Assembly: GCF_000585395.1 (NCBI RefSeq)
Contig: NZ_KK073875.1
Coordinates: 447,186 to 511,185 of the forward strand
From: Saccharibacillus sacchari DSM 19268
GTDB lineage: Bacteria > Bacillota > Bacilli > Paenibacillales > Paenibacillaceae
Length of the DNA stretch: 64,000 nucleotides
Direction: 5' to 3'
In this document: positions 1 to 10,100 of the stretch, in pieces
Layout: each line of letters opens with the position of its first letter
How positions within the stretch are numbered: the stretch's first letter is position 1
The notes under the pieces: generated by a model
What the model saw: the letters and a program-made list of their open reading frames with translations, nothing else
What the model was told of the DNA's origin: nothing
The model's database searches: none
Made by a program: the position numbers and the translations under genes

Positions 1-231
1 CCCTGCCGAACGCTCAAGCTCCGAAGCCAGCACAATCTTGAATTCGCGAAAACCGCTGACGCCCAGCTTTCGGCAAAGACGCACAATCGTGGGGTTGGAA
101 GCATAAGCCGCCGCCGCCAACTGTCCGATCGTCATGCCCAGCACCTGCTCCCGACGCTCCAGCACATAGCCGGCAATCTCCCGTTCCGCTTCGGAGAAAC
201 CTTCCCCGCGGCGTAATTTTTCAAGCAGCAA
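1..231 (-). CDS. MurR/RpiR family transcriptional regulator, N-terminal part (runs off the window)
   Basis: The reverse strand from a TTG at 231 reads 77 codons without a stop to the window edge. Upstream of the TTG is AGAGGG with a 6-nt gap, which supports that start. The peptide carries the RpiR-type helix-turn-helix: the run MTIGQLAAAAYASNPTIVRL is the typical N-terminal HTH_6 segment, followed by CRKLGVSGFREFK. Members of this family bind DNA here and sense sugar phosphates through a C-terminal SIS domain, which would lie outside the window, so the ligand cannot be inferred. A near-palindrome sits 50-60 bp upstream of the start (279-293) and could be its operator. Confidence 0.85.
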   Translation of the reverse strand, partial: MLLEKLRRGEGFSEAEREIAGYVLERREQVLGMTIGQLAAAAYASNPTIVRLCRKLGVSGFREFKIVLASELERSAG

Positions 232-278
232 TGAATTCCCTCTTTTCCCGTTTCGACTCCGAATCCCGATCATTCAAG

Positions 279-293
279 CGTACTTAAAGTACG
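279..293. promoter_or_regulatory. Near-perfect palindrome upstream of the RpiR-type gene
   Basis: Seven-base arms CGTACTT and AAGTACG flank one A. It lies in the 175-bp gap between the regulator start and the end of the secreted-protein gene. The same GTACTT/AAGTAC core occurs in the ytcD-ytbD divergent region near 2743-2756. An operator is inferred; the protein that binds it is unknown. Confidence 0.4.
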
Positions 294-406
294 TATCCGC
301 GAAGGCTTTGTCCGTTTCCATGTACTTCAATTATAATGTCCGCCGGGTCGAGCCACAACAGGCAGAGAGCGCCTATAATGGGGGTGGGAACTCTCTTGTT
401 GTACCT

Positions 407-1048
407 TTAATTCGGGACAATGCTGGTCAACGAATTGGAAATAATCTCGATAAACGTTCCGGCGAATTCGCTGGTCGGCGCATGGACGCGGAACAGATAC
501 GAATCCCCTTTTTCCGACGTCCAAATGATGTAGTTCCAAAGATTACCCTTCGAATCGCTTGCTTGTATTAACAGCTTGGCAGAAGCCATCGGGCTTTCGA
601 ATAATTGGTCGCCGCTGTAACTGCTGACCGTACCGTACTTTTTCAACTCGGCTCTGCCCTGCTTACTCACTTTTTGCAGATTGAAGTTGGCCGGAAGTTT
701 CTCGATCTGCGCGTTATAAGACGGATATTGGGTCAGGTAGATCTTGTTTTTCGCCTTGCTGAACGTATAGCCGTTGGCCACATAGAGCGAGTAGCCGTTG
801 CCTTGCTTCAGGTGAGCCGTACGTTTGACGTTCTTGCCTTGAACCATTAGCGAAAACGACTGAGTGGCCGGACGCACACTTTTGCTGGCAGAGGCGGAGC
901 TTGCAGCCGCAGCCGATAAGGTCGTGCCTGCCGCATGCGCCTCATTGGACAGCAGGGAATTATCGGAAGCTGCGAACGGGACGGCTAAGGAAAAAGCAAA
1001 AGTCAACGCGGCGATTTTACGGAATGGTTGGTTGAATGTACGTTTCAT
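407..1048 (-). CDS. Secreted protein of unknown function
   Basis: A 213-residue protein starting at the ATG at 1048, which has AGAGGAGTG about 7 nt upstream; an upstream in-frame start would add 23 residues ahead of the signal peptide and is unlikely. Residues 1-40 are a clear Sec signal peptide: positive MKRTFNQPFRK, a hydrophobic stretch, and a probable cleavage after NEAHA. The mature part starts with a low-complexity Ala/Ser segment, then a globular region of about 150 residues rich in Tyr, Lys and aromatic residues. No catalytic motif is visible and I do not recognise the family. It is divergent from the oxidoreductase at 1183, so the two promoters share about 130 bp containing an inverted repeat GATGCA (1111-1116) / TGCATC (1130-1135). 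Confidence 0.75.
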   Translation of the reverse strand: MKRTFNQPFRKIAALTFAFSLAVPFAASDNSLLSNEAHAAGTTLSAAAASSASASKSVRPATQSFSLMVQGKNVKRTAHLKQGNGYSLYVANGYTFSKAKNKIYLTQYPSYNAQIEKLPANFNLQKVSKQGRAELKKYGTVSSYSGDQLFESPMASAKLLIQASDSKGNLWNYIIWTSEKGDSYLFRVHAPTSEFAGTFIEIISNSLTSIVPN

Positions 1049-1182
1049 GATTGAACACTCCTCTAATTTGGGTTTGGGGAACAGAGAACGAAAAGCCCCC
1101 TGGTCCTTGTGATGCATTAGACGGGAGTGTGCATCGAGGCATTACACTTTTCGCAAAATTAATTTGAAAAGAGGAATCATAG

Positions 1183-2184
1183 ATGAAGATCGGAATCGCA
1201 GGAAGCGGCATGATCGTACGAGTGGCTTTGGATGCGTTGGCAGCAATCGAAGGGACAAAAGTGACGGCGATCTGTGTGCGGGAGCGCAGCGAGCAGACCG
1301 GACGCGAACTGGCTGAACGTTATGGTATCGATACGGTCTATACGGACTACGATGTGATGCTCCAAGACCCGGACGTCGAATTTATTTATATCGGGATCGT
1401 GAACAGCTTGCACCATCACTATGCCAAACGCGCGATGGAGGCGGGCAAGCATCTTCTGGTGGAAAAACCGTTCACGTCGACCGTGGAAGAAGCGCGGGAA
1501 TTGATGGAACTGGCGGAGTCGAAAAAGCTTTACCTATTCGAAGCGGTCGTAACGCCGTATTCGCCGGATTACCTGAAAGTCCGCGAACTGCTGCCGGAGA
1601 TCGGTCAGGTTCGCCTGGTGCAAAGCAACTTCTCCAAGCGCTCCAGCCGCTACGGCGACTACCTGGAAGGCAAAGTGCTGCCCGCGTTCGATCCGGAACT
1701 GGCCGGAGGCGCGCTGTATGACCTGAACATTTACAATCTGCATTTCGCGATCGGCTTGTTCGGTCGTCCGAACGATGCACGCTATATCGGAAATATCGGT
1801 CCGAACGGGATCGACACGTCCGGCGTGCTGACGCTGGCCTACGATGGATTCGCGGCTGCCTGCCTGGCAGGCAAAGACTCCGACGGCGACTGCTTCACGC
1901 TTCTTCAAGGAGAGAACGGCAGCATCCGCGTGGACGGTCCGCCGAATATGTGCAGCTCGATCACGTTGAAGACGCGCGAACGCGAAGAGACGTTTGCGTT
2001 TGACGTTCCTAACAATCATATGTCGAACGAGTTCCGCGCCTTCGCTCGAATGTACCGGGATCGGGAATGGGGAAAAAGCATGGAGATGCTGCGGCATTCC
2101 GTGCTCGTCATGGACATCGCGACGAAAGCGCGCCGCGAAGCCGGGATCGCGTTTGCGGCGGATCGAGTGTCTCCAAGCGTATGA
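1183..2184 (+). CDS. Gfo/Idh/MocA family oxidoreductase
   Basis: A 333-residue NAD(P)-dependent dehydrogenase with an N-terminal Rossmann fold (GIAGSGMI at residues 4-11) and the family motif VEKPF near residue 93, whose Lys normally takes part in catalysis and cofactor binding. The C-terminal half has the usual open-faced beta-sheet fold features (GGALYDLNIYNLHFA). The start ATG has GAGGAATC upstream. The family acts on sugars, inositols and related compounds; the substrate cannot be told from sequence. It stands alone between the divergent secreted-protein gene and a strong terminator at 2221. Confidence 0.85.
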   Translation: MKIGIAGSGMIVRVALDALAAIEGTKVTAICVRERSEQTGRELAERYGIDTVYTDYDVMLQDPDVEFIYIGIVNSLHHHYAKRAMEAGKHLLVEKPFTSTVEEARELMELAESKKLYLFEAVVTPYSPDYLKVRELLPEIGQVRLVQSNFSKRSSRYGDYLEGKVLPAFDPELAGGALYDLNIYNLHFAIGLFGRPNDARYIGNIGPNGIDTSGVLTLAYDGFAAACLAGKDSDGDCFTLLQGENGSIRVDGPPNMCSSITLKTREREETFAFDVPNNHMSNEFRAFARMYRDREWGKSMEMLRHSVLVMDIATKARREAGIAFAADRVSPSV

Positions 2185-2220
2185 CCGTGAGCAAACTCAA
2201 TGACGCGCATCTTCATCAGA

Positions 2221-2262
2221 AAAAGCGGTACGGGAACATTCGGTTCCCGTACCGCTTTTTTG
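2221..2262. terminator. Intrinsic terminator, probably bidirectional
   Basis: A 17-bp perfect stem (2221-2237 with 2243-2259, loop ATTCG) followed by a T-run on the plus strand and an A-run before it, so it can serve both the oxidoreductase (+) and the HxlR gene (-). Confidence 0.9.
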
Positions 2263-2317
2263 TGCGTTTCGTTTTTGACTATGCGCCTATCATTTTTCCC
2301 GAATCGCTCGGCCGAAA

Positions 2318-2680
2318 TTACCGGTTCAACACGCTGTCTTCCAACATTGAGGCTTTATCCCCGAATTTGCGCTCGATATGCACCATGCCCCAATTGCATA
2401 GCGAATCGAGAATGCCGCGAAGGCTTTGCCCGTACTCCGATAATTCATATTCGACCTTGGGCGGGACCTGATTATACGCGATGCGGTTGATAATCCCGTC
2501 TTCCTCCAATTCGCGCAGCTGTTGGGTCAACATCTTCTGCGTGATACTCGGCATAAGCCGTTTGAGTTCGCTCGTGCGGAGCTTGCCGTGAGTCAAATGA
2601 CACAGGATCACGCATTTCCACTTCCCGCCGATGACCTCAAGCGTGGCTTCGACCGAGATATTATATTTTTTTGCCGCCAT
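2318..2680 (-). CDS. ytcD: HxlR/DUF24 family transcriptional regulator (YtcD-like)
   Basis: A 120-residue winged-helix regulator. The family hallmark GGKWKCVILCHL is at residues 18-29, followed by the recognition region RTSELKRLMPSITQKMLTQQ and the wing VPPKVEYELSEYG. B. subtilis relatives such as YodB and CatR sense electrophiles or oxidants via a Cys near residue 6; that Cys is absent here, but Cys23 and Cys28 lie inside the HTH core. The gene is divergent from an MFS exporter and an aldo-keto reductase, the same trio as ytcD-ytbD-ytbE of B. subtilis. I infer that it represses the divergent pair, perhaps in response to reactive aldehydes or quinones. Confidence 0.88.
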   Translation of the reverse strand: MAAKKYNISVEATLEVIGGKWKCVILCHLTHGKLRTSELKRLMPSITQKMLTQQLRELEEDGIINRIAYNQVPPKVEYELSEYGQSLRGILDSLCNWGMVHIERKFGDKASMLEDSVLNR

Positions 2681-2730
2681 TATAGGTTCGCTCCTTGTAT
2701 CGGGATGAATTCGGATCGTATAGGCACCAA

Positions 2731-2762
2731 AAAGTACCTACAGTACTTAAAAGTACGTACTG
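2731..2762. promoter_or_regulatory. Clustered AGTAC half-sites, probable HxlR operator
   Basis: The divergent region holds four AGTAC/GTACT units, including GTACTT-AA-AAGTAC (2743-2756) and the 10-bp palindrome AGTACGTACT (2752-2761). It is 51-82 bp upstream of the HxlR start and on the far side of it from ytbD, a suitable place for autorepression and control of the divergent pair. HxlR proteins bind palindromes of this kind in their own promoters; binding here is inferred. A separate 14-bp palindrome, GGGCGTG/CACGCCC (2814-2827), lies in the ytbD leader. Confidence 0.6.
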
Positions 2763-2881
2763 TTCATTCCTAACCCTTTGTTTCATACTAACATCACCGG
2801 CCGAAATTAACCAGGGCGTGCACGCCCCGTCATGACTCGCATGCGCTTCGCATCGCGAAACCGAACAGGAGTGGAATCATT

Positions 2882-4093
2882 ATGGCTTTATCCTCGAAAA
2901 GAAGTACTTTGGCATTGCTCGCTCTCGCGGTCAGCGCCTTCGCGATCGGTACCACCGAGTTCATCAGCGTCGGGCTGCTGCCGCTGATCTCTGCCGATCT
3001 GGACATCCCGGTCTCTCTGGCAGGATTGACCGTCACCTTATATGCGCTTGGCGTTGCTTTCGGCGCTCCGGTCCTCACTTCGCTCGCCTCCGGCGTACCG
3101 CGCAAAACCTTGCTGCTGGGCATTATGGTGGTGTTCGTGATCGGCAACGCGCTTGCCGCAGTCTCGACGGAACTTACCCTGCTGCTTATTGCACGGGTAC
3201 TCAGTGCTTTCGCGCACGGCGTATTTATGTCGGTCGGATCGACCATCGCCGCCGACCTGGTTCCGGAAAACCGCAGGGCCAGCGCCGTATCGATCATGTT
3301 CTCGGGCCTGACGGTCGCGACGGTAACGGGCGTTCCGCTCGGTACTTTTATCGGCCAGCAGCTCGGTTGGCGCGCCGCGTTCGTCGCGATCGTCGTGATC
3401 GGCGCCGTTGCCTTTGCAGCCAATCTGCTGCTGATTCCCAAAACCGGATTGCGCGGAGGCACGCGGACGCCGGTATGCGAGCAATTGAAGTTTGCGCGCA
3501 ACGGTCGCTTACTGCTGGCCTTGCTGATTACCGCGCTGGGTTACGGCGGCACATTCGCTGTATTCACTTATCTGTCTCCGATTCTGACGGGTATTACCGG
3601 TTTCGGCGAATCGGTCACGGCCCTGCTTCTGCTGCTCTACGGCGTCTTTATCGCGGTCGGCAATCTGGTGGGCGGCCGTGCGGCAAACCGAAAGCCGTTA
3701 TCGGCGCTGCGCATCATGTTTGCCGCTCAAGCTGTCGTACTGCTTATTTTGTTCTTCACTGCGCCGTTTAAAGTCGCCGGATTGATTACCGTACTGGTCA
3801 TGGGGCTGTTCGCGTTCATGAACGTACCCGGTCTTCAGGTGCATGTCGTCAATCTGGCCGAACGGCTGTCTCCCCAAGCCGTCGATGTCGCCTCGGCTCT
3901 CAATATCGCAGCTTTTAACGCAGGCATTGCGCTGGGAGCTTATATCGGAGGAGTGGCGGCCGAACACGGAGCGCTTCTGCATACCGCTTGGATCGGTGCG
4001 GCAATGACGGCATCGGCCGCTCTGCTGACCGGCTTCGCTATTTCGTTAGAACGCCGCACTGAAGCCAAACGTTCCGGCGGCCTTGCCGCTTGA
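2882..4093 (+). CDS. ytbD: MFS drug/metabolite exporter (YtbD/AraJ-like)
   Basis: A 403-residue protein with 12 predicted membrane helices. The N-terminal motif TEFISVGLLPLISADL and the mid-protein LVPENRRASAVS are typical of the DHA1 AraJ/YdhP/PbuE branch of the major facilitator superfamily, which exports sugars, purine ribonucleosides, arabinose analogues or drugs. The start ATG at 2882 is preceded by AGGAGTGG. A 73-bp gap separates it from the aldo-keto reductase, so the two are probably one operon read away from the HxlR regulator. The substrate is unknown. Confidence 0.85.
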   Translation: MALSSKRSTLALLALAVSAFAIGTTEFISVGLLPLISADLDIPVSLAGLTVTLYALGVAFGAPVLTSLASGVPRKTLLLGIMVVFVIGNALAAVSTELTLLLIARVLSAFAHGVFMSVGSTIAADLVPENRRASAVSIMFSGLTVATVTGVPLGTFIGQQLGWRAAFVAIVVIGAVAFAANLLLIPKTGLRGGTRTPVCEQLKFARNGRLLLALLITALGYGGTFAVFTYLSPILTGITGFGESVTALLLLLYGVFIAVGNLVGGRAANRKPLSALRIMFAAQAVVLLILFFTAPFKVAGLITVLVMGLFAFMNVPGLQVHVVNLAERLSPQAVDVASALNIAAFNAGIALGAYIGGVAAEHGALLHTAWIGAAMTASAALLTGFAISLERRTEAKRSGGLAA

Positions 4094-4166
4094 TCGATGA
4101 ACACAAAACCTATCGTTTTGGAATACTTTTATTTCTATTATTCATGACATTCAGGAGGAACAGCTA

Positions 4167-5033
4167 ATGAAAACGACTTCTAATCAACAGACTGCCCTTG
4201 CTCTTAACGATCGCATCACACTGGTTTCCGGTACGGCGATGCCTCCGCTCGGACTCGGCGTATTCCAAGTCGAAGAAGGCGACGATCTGATCGCCGCGGT
4301 CAAAAGCGCGATCCGCCTCGGCTATCGCAGCATCGACACGGCAGCCGTGTACGGCAACGAATCCGGCGTCGGCCAAGGGATTCGCGAAGCGCTGCTCGAA
4401 ACCGGCCTTCGCCGCGAAGAATTGTTCATCACTTCGAAAGTATGGAATGCAGACCTCGGCTATGCCGAAACGCTGGCCGCCTACGAGCTAAGCTTGCAAA
4501 AGCTGGGATTGGACTATTTGGACTTGTATCTGATCCACTGGCCGGTCGAAGACAAATATCAATCGGCATGGAAAGCGCTCGAAGAGCTTTACCTGGCAGG
4601 CCGGGTCAAAGCGATCGGCGTCAGCAACTTCCAAACGCGTCATTTGGAAAAACTGATGCAGAATGCCGAGATCACCCCGATGGTCAATCAAGTCGAGTTT
4701 CATCCGTTTCTGACGCAAAAAGAGCTTCTCGATTTTACTCGCAAGCACAATATCGTAATGGAAGCCTGGTCGCCGTTGATGCAGGGCGGTTTGTTCGAAG
4801 AACCCTTGCTGCTGGAGCTGGCCTCCAAATACGGCCGAACGGTCGCCCAGATCATTCTGCGCTGGGATTTGCAGCACGGGGTCGTCACGATTCCGAAGTC
4901 GATCCGCGAAGCGCGCATCGCGGAAAATTCGCAGGTATTCGACTTCGAACTCTCCCCGGCGGACATGGAGCGGATCGACGGATTGAACCGAAATCTGCGC
5001 GTCGGTCCCGATCCCGACGATTTCGATTTTTAA
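4167..5033 (+). CDS. ytbE: Aldo/keto reductase (YtbE-like)
   Basis: A 288-residue NADPH-dependent AKR of the 2,5-diketo-D-gluconate reductase type (AKR5 group). The catalytic tetrad is visible: Asp and Tyr in IDTAAVYGNE (about residues 52-61), Lys in TSKVW (about 92), and His in YLIHWPV. The cofactor region IPKSIREARIAEN is present near residue 240. These enzymes reduce aldehydes and ketones, and B. subtilis YtbE is known as a broad-specificity reductase. A strong AGGAGGAA lies 8 nt before the ATG. With the exporter and HxlR regulator it suggests a reactive-carbonyl defence set. Confidence 0.92.
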   Translation: MKTTSNQQTALALNDRITLVSGTAMPPLGLGVFQVEEGDDLIAAVKSAIRLGYRSIDTAAVYGNESGVGQGIREALLETGLRREELFITSKVWNADLGYAETLAAYELSLQKLGLDYLDLYLIHWPVEDKYQSAWKALEELYLAGRVKAIGVSNFQTRHLEKLMQNAEITPMVNQVEFHPFLTQKELLDFTRKHNIVMEAWSPLMQGGLFEEPLLLELASKYGRTVAQIILRWDLQHGVVTIPKSIREARIAENSQVFDFELSPADMERIDGLNRNLRVGPDPDDFDF

Positions 5034-5042
5034 TTATAGACA

Positions 5043-5076
5043 TAAGGAACACCTTCGGGTGTTTCTTTTTGTTTTT
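5043..5076 (+). terminator. Terminator after ytbE
   Basis: Stem GGAACACC / GGTGTTTC with a TTCG tetraloop, followed by TTTTTGTTTTT. Confidence 0.85.
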
Positions 5077-5378
5077 CCAAGGTGCGCGCGTTGTTGAGTT
5101 TGCTTAGACGCCGTGGTTTTCACCCTTTACCTTGCTTGCTTTAATACAGCGAAGAAAAAAAGTTTTTTTCTTTTTTTATATTCATTTTTTGTCGAACTAC
5201 ACCGATAAATTCCATATAAAAGGGGATTTTATGTCGAAGGAAACGGCATATTGAACGCGTCGAAAAGATATTCCGGCGCGTCAAGCCGTCACTTCCGCGT
5301 GAACGCAAGCTTGTCATCGAACGCGTTCGACGTACCGATTCCACAGCTATTTATTCCAGGATAATGGAGAGTGACTTT
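5077..5378 (+). promoter_or_regulatory. Leader region of the chemoreceptor with repeated palindromes
   Basis: A 300-bp gap without a convincing gene. It contains an A-run/T-run block (5155-5177), a sigma-D-like -10 ACCGATAA at 5201-5208 (one mismatch to GCCGATAA, but no TAAA at the expected distance), and two related sites: TTGAACGCGTCGAA (5251-5264) and the perfect 14-bp palindrome TCGAACGCGTTCGA (5317-5330). Two tiny frames (7 codons from 5231; 37 codons from a TTG at 5251) overlap here but have only weak ribosome sites. Confidence 0.35.
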
Positions 5379-7091
5379 ATGAACATGTTTCACAACCTCA
5401 AGCTTCGTTCCAAACTTTTAATTCTGAATGCAACAGCCATCGTATTCCTGCTGATCATAGGCGGGGTCAGTTACGCCTCGGTCAACCAGATGGCTTCGAA
5501 TTCGCGCATGATGTACGAAGAAAGCCTGGTTAAGGTCAAATCGATCAATCAGGTCATCACGAACTTCAACCGAATCATGAATGATATTTTGCAAATGATG
5601 CTGACTACGGATGAGGCCAAAAATACAGAAATGAAGCAGCGATTCCAAGATACGTTCGAAAAAAACTCTAACCTCCTCGAACAATACGATCAAATGAACA
5701 TGACCCCGGATGAGCAAGCACTCTTCGATCAACTTGGCGATTCTCGCGCAAAATTACTCGATCTGGAAAACCAAGTCATCGCGTTAGCTGAAGCCAACCA
5801 AAATACGGAAGCTTATTCGCTTTATTTGAATGAACTTGAGCCTCAAAAAGAAGGAAGCGAAACACTGTTCCTGCAATTGGCGGCTTATGTCGAAAATGAT
5901 GCGGAAGTCAGCAACGTCAAAAATATCGAAGCGGCCGCGTTCTCCAAAACGGTAAGCATCGTTTCGCTCGTCTTGGCGGTCGCTTTGCTATTGCTGATGG
6001 CCACCATGATTTTGCGCTCGATCACGCGTCCGCTGCGCGAGCTGCAAGTTCTGATGCAGCAGGCAGCCGAAGGCGACTTCACCTCGACGGGCAAAAGCCT
6101 GACCAAAAACGAAATGGGTGCACTGACTCGTTCTTACAACAGCATGGTCGGGGCATTGGGTGTGCTGGTGAAGCAAATTTCGGAAAATGCGGTTACTCTG
6201 GCCGCAAGCTCGGAGCAACTTCTTGCAAGCTCCGAACAAACCGCTCAAGCCACCGAACATATCTCCACGCAAATTCAGGAACTTAGCGAAGGGTCCGACT
6301 CCCAAGCTCGCGGATCGATCGAAATGAGCCGCACGATGGAAGAAATGAATGTCGGTATTCAACGGATTGCCGAGTCGGCAACGGAATTGGCTTCGAATTC
6401 CCAAGAATCCGAAGTCAACGTGACTCGCGGGCACGATAAACTCGAACAAGCGATTCGCGAAATGGAACAAATCCATCGCTCGATCGGAACCTTGTCCGAA
6501 GTCGTCACTTCGCTTAACGAAAAGTCCGCCAGCATCGGCGAAATCACCGACACGATCAAAGCGATCGCGGATCAAACCAGTCTGCTGTCCCTGAACGCGG
6601 CTATCGAAGCCGCCCGCGCAGGAGAGGAAGGCCGAGGCTTTGCGGTAGTTGCCGCAGAAGTCAAAAAGCTGGCCGAACAAACCCAGGAATCCTCCTCCAA
6701 TGTATCGGGACTCATCCATGAAATTCAGAGCGAGACGCAAAATGCTTTCCGCAGCATGGAACTCAGCCGTACGCAAGCGGAAACCGGACGTCAAGTGATG
6801 CGCGACGTATCCCTCGTCTTCGACGGCATCATGAGCAGTACGCGCAATCTGTCCGTGCAGCTGCATGAAGTCTCCGCAGTCACCGAAGAGATGTCCGCAA
6901 GCTCAGAGGAAGTATTGGCAACGGTCGAGTCGTCCTCCATGATCGCGACCAATTCCAAAGACATGACCCAAAGCGCAGCCGCGGCCACGCAGGAGCAGCT
7001 TGCTTCCGTGCAGGAAGTCACCGGCTCCGCCGCTTATCTCAGCAAGCTCGCGCAGGATCTGCAAACATCAATCGAACGCTTCAAAGTCTGA
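5379..7091 (+). CDS. Methyl-accepting chemotaxis protein, membrane-bound
   Basis: A 570-residue chemoreceptor. TM1 spans about residues 13-35, a four-helix-bundle sensor domain of about 150 residues faces outside, TM2 lies near 190-212, and a HAMP domain follows ([20 protein letters not shown]). The signalling tip [20 protein letters not shown] is intact. I chose the ATG at 5379 because GGAGAG sits 7 nt before it; an in-frame ATG at 5364 lacks a site with good spacing. The periplasmic 4HB domain gives no ligand. It has its own terminator, so it is monocistronic. Confidence 0.95.
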   Translation: MNMFHNLKLRSKLLILNATAIVFLLIIGGVSYASVNQMASNSRMMYEESLVKVKSINQVITNFNRIMNDILQMMLTTDEAKNTEMKQRFQDTFEKNSNLLEQYDQMNMTPDEQALFDQLGDSRAKLLDLENQVIALAEANQNTEAYSLYLNELEPQKEGSETLFLQLAAYVENDAEVSNVKNIEAAAFSKTVSIVSLVLAVALLLLMATMILRSITRPLRELQVLMQQAAEGDFTSTGKSLTKNEMGALTRSYNSMVGALGVLVKQISENAVTLAASSEQLLASSEQTAQATEHISTQIQELSEGSDSQARGSIEMSRTMEEMNVGIQRIAESATELASNSQESEVNVTRGHDKLEQAIREMEQIHRSIGTLSEVVTSLNEKSASIGEITDTIKAIADQTSLLSLNAAIEAARAGEEGRGFAVVAAEVKKLAEQTQESSSNVSGLIHEIQSETQNAFRSMELSRTQAETGRQVMRDVSLVFDGIMSSTRNLSVQLHEVSAVTEEMSASSEEVLATVESSSMIATNSKDMTQSAAAATQEQLASVQEVTGSAAYLSKLAQDLQTSIERFKV

Positions 7092-7126
7092 TCGAAGACG
7101 GAAGCGACAAAACAAGCATCGACACG

Positions 7127-7168
7127 CAAAAAAGGAAGATATCCCTTCGGGGATGTCTTCCTTTTTCT
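7127..7168 (+). terminator. Terminator after the chemoreceptor
   Basis: Stem AAAAGGAAGATATCCC / GGGATGTCTTCCTTTTT closed by TTCG. The T-run is on the plus strand; the opposite strand also carries T6, so it may serve the helicase gene ending at 7196. Confidence 0.85.
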
Positions 7169-7195
7169 CTTGAGGATGTCGATATTGCGAGTCGC

Positions 7196-10100
7196 TTATT
7201 CCGGTCCCAACAGCTCCAACAAATCAGCATCCGTCAACGACGTTACGCTGTCTTCGCCGGGGCGAATCACATCGTCGATCAGGGTGATCTTTTTCTGTTG
7301 GAGTTCATGCATCTTCTCTTCTACCGTTCCGCGTGCCACCAGTCGGATAACCTGAACCGCTCGGGTCTGGCCCATTCGGTGCGCACGGTCTTCGGCCTGG
7401 CGCTCGACAGCGGGATTCCACCACAGATCGTATAAGATGACGGTATCGGCCCCGGTAAGATTTAGTCCGGTTCCGCCCGCTTTGAGCGAAATCAGGAAAA
7501 TATCTTTTTCGCCTTCATTAAATCGTTCGCATCGATCCAGTCGTTCTCTCGGCGGCGTATTGCCGTCCAGATAAAAGAACGGCATCTCGCGAACCCCCAA
7601 TTCGCGTGCGATCAGGCCGAGCATCTCCGTAAACTGCGAGAACACCAGCACCCGGCGTCCCGCGCGGCGGCATTCCTCCAACGTCTCCAGCAGCTGCTCG
7701 AACTTGGCCGAACGTCCTTCGTATCCTTCCACGAACAGTGCAGGATGGCAGCAAATTTGGCGAAGCCGGGTCAAACCGGCCAAGAAACGGACACGACTTC
7801 GTCCCAGCTCTTCGCTGTTATCCAGATGCTTCAATGTTTCGTACCTGAGTTTGGCAAGCTGGCCTGCGTAAAGCCGCTTCTGCTCCGGCAGCAGTTCCGT
7901 TACGCGCACGGATTCGATCTTCTCCGGCAGCTCGCCGAGCACGTCGACCTTCAATCGACGCAGCAGAAACGGTCTGGCCCGTTTGGCTACGGTCTCGCGC
8001 GTCAACTCCGCGAATTTGCGGCGGTTGGGATATAGGCCCGGCAGCACGGCATCGAATATGGATCGAAGCTCGTCAAGAGAGTTCTCGATCGGCGTGCCGG
8101 TCAAAGCAAAACGGAATCCGGCTCGCAGCGACTTAACGGCCCTTGCTGTCTGCGTATCCGCATTTTTGATCGCTTGCGCTTCGTCAAGCATGAGCGCGTG
8201 AAACTCCATGCGTTCGTAATGCGGCAGATCCCGACGCAATAGCGGATAAGAGACGATCAGCACATCTGCCTCTGCCGCATGCTCGGGAGACAGCAGCGAT
8301 TCCCGTTCAGCCTTACTCCCATCCGCGATCAAGGCGCGAAGCTGCGGCGCAAACCGTTCCAGCTCGCTGCGCCAGTTGTACAACAGCGATGCGGGAGCCA
8401 CGATAAGCGCAGGTCGGCCGCTTTCCCGGATCTCCGGCAGTACGGACAGCAGGTAGGCGATGCTTTGAACCGTTTTTCCCAGACCCATATCGTCGGCAAG
8501 CACGCCGCCCAGGCGATAATGGGCCAGCGTCTTCAACCAGCGATAACCGGTTTGTTGATAATCGCGCAGCACTGGAGCCAGCGATTCCGGCACGGGGAAA
8601 TCGAGCAGATCCGGGCTTCGAAGACTATCCAATAATCGGCGCAAGGCTCGATCAGGCCGCATTAAGCTATCCGGACCTTCTGCATACTCTTGCAGCAAAT
8701 GCAGTCCTTCTGCAACGGGTAGACGGAACGACGCCGCGTCTTCCTCCGACAAAAAAGGGCGATGCCCGTTCAGAAATTCAGTCAGCGTTCGAAAAGCCTG
8801 CGTCTCAAGCGGAAGCAGCGCACCGCTGCGCAAACGATAATACTTCCGTTTATCCAACAGCGCTTCGACAGCAGAACGAATTTCGGCTTCCGGGATTCCT
8901 TCGATGGCAAAATGAAACTCCAGCCAGTTGGATCGTCCGTCCAGCGCAGCCGAGATTTTCGGCGGCGGACTGGCCGTAATCACGCGTTCTTTGACCGAGG
9001 TCGTAGCGTACACCTTCGCTATTTTTTCCAAATGCGGAACGATCCCGTGCAGGAAAGCAAATTCCCGTTCTTCGTCCTGCATATAATAACCGGCTTCTGT
9101 ACGGATAAAGCCGGCCTGCTCCATCAACTCCAAAATTTGCAGTTCCTTGCCGCCTTCCCGGACAAGAATCCGGCTTTCTCCCCGCCGTTCTCCTCCGCGC
9201 TCCAGCGGATTGATGACGATATCTCCATATTGAAACTCCAATCCGGCCAACAATCGATCATGCACCCGGTCCAGGTAAACGCGTGCAGCCAGCGGAATCC
9301 GTACCACCTGATCCGATACGCCGCCTGCAAAAAACACATCGCCCAGCTTCATCAGTCCCGGCACGACCCGTTCCATAAACGCACGAATGTGCGGCTCGGG
9401 AATATCCACCGTATCCCCGTCAAGACCGTTATCGCCCGACTCTGTATTCGCCGCCAGAATCTGCTTCAATTCAGCTAAACGACGCGCCTCCGCCGAACCG
9501 ATGCGGTAAAAGATTCCGGCGTTGAGCGTCAGTCCGTACGATTCAAGCACGGTCGTCTCATCCATGCCGCGCGCACGCATACGCAGCGAGCCCGCTTGTC
9601 CGCGATCAAACTCGAAACGAAGCGGCAACAATTCCTTCGAGACGTTGATTCCCGAATGCGTACGCCCTTGAGCCCGAACCGCCGCCTTGGGTGCCGCCCC
9701 CAATAAGCTCACCAATCCTTCCCAAGCATGCGGCGGCAAAGGCAGCGAAGGGGGATCTCCGATTTCTCCCGTATATAATGCACCTGCCGAAGCCCGCTGC
9801 ATTTTCTCGCTTCGACGAATCTCCGCCAATCTCAGCAGCACGGCATCATCCCGAATCCCGAAGCAGTGATCCGCAGGATCGTAGGTAAAATGACGGGAGA
9901 AAGAATAACGTTCCCCGCGTTCGAATCGGGTTAAAAATTCGCGGATATCCGATACAGCGTATGTTCGGTCTGGGCCGACTCGCAATTCCGCACCAAGCAA
10001 TCCCCGCCGTGGCCCATGCGGATAAGGAGCAATCCAAAATTCCGCTTTTAACTCTTGTCGCGATTCGAAGATCGAACGCGATCCGGCCAACGCACGCGGC

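Noticed and set aside
1111-1135. Inverted repeat GATGCA/TGCATC as a terminator
   Set aside because: No T-run on either strand; it lies in a divergent promoter region, so at most an operator.
5231-5360. Two tiny overlapping frames (7 and 37 codons) in the chemoreceptor leader
   Set aside because: Weak ribosome sites and no recognisable peptide; noted only in the leader entry.
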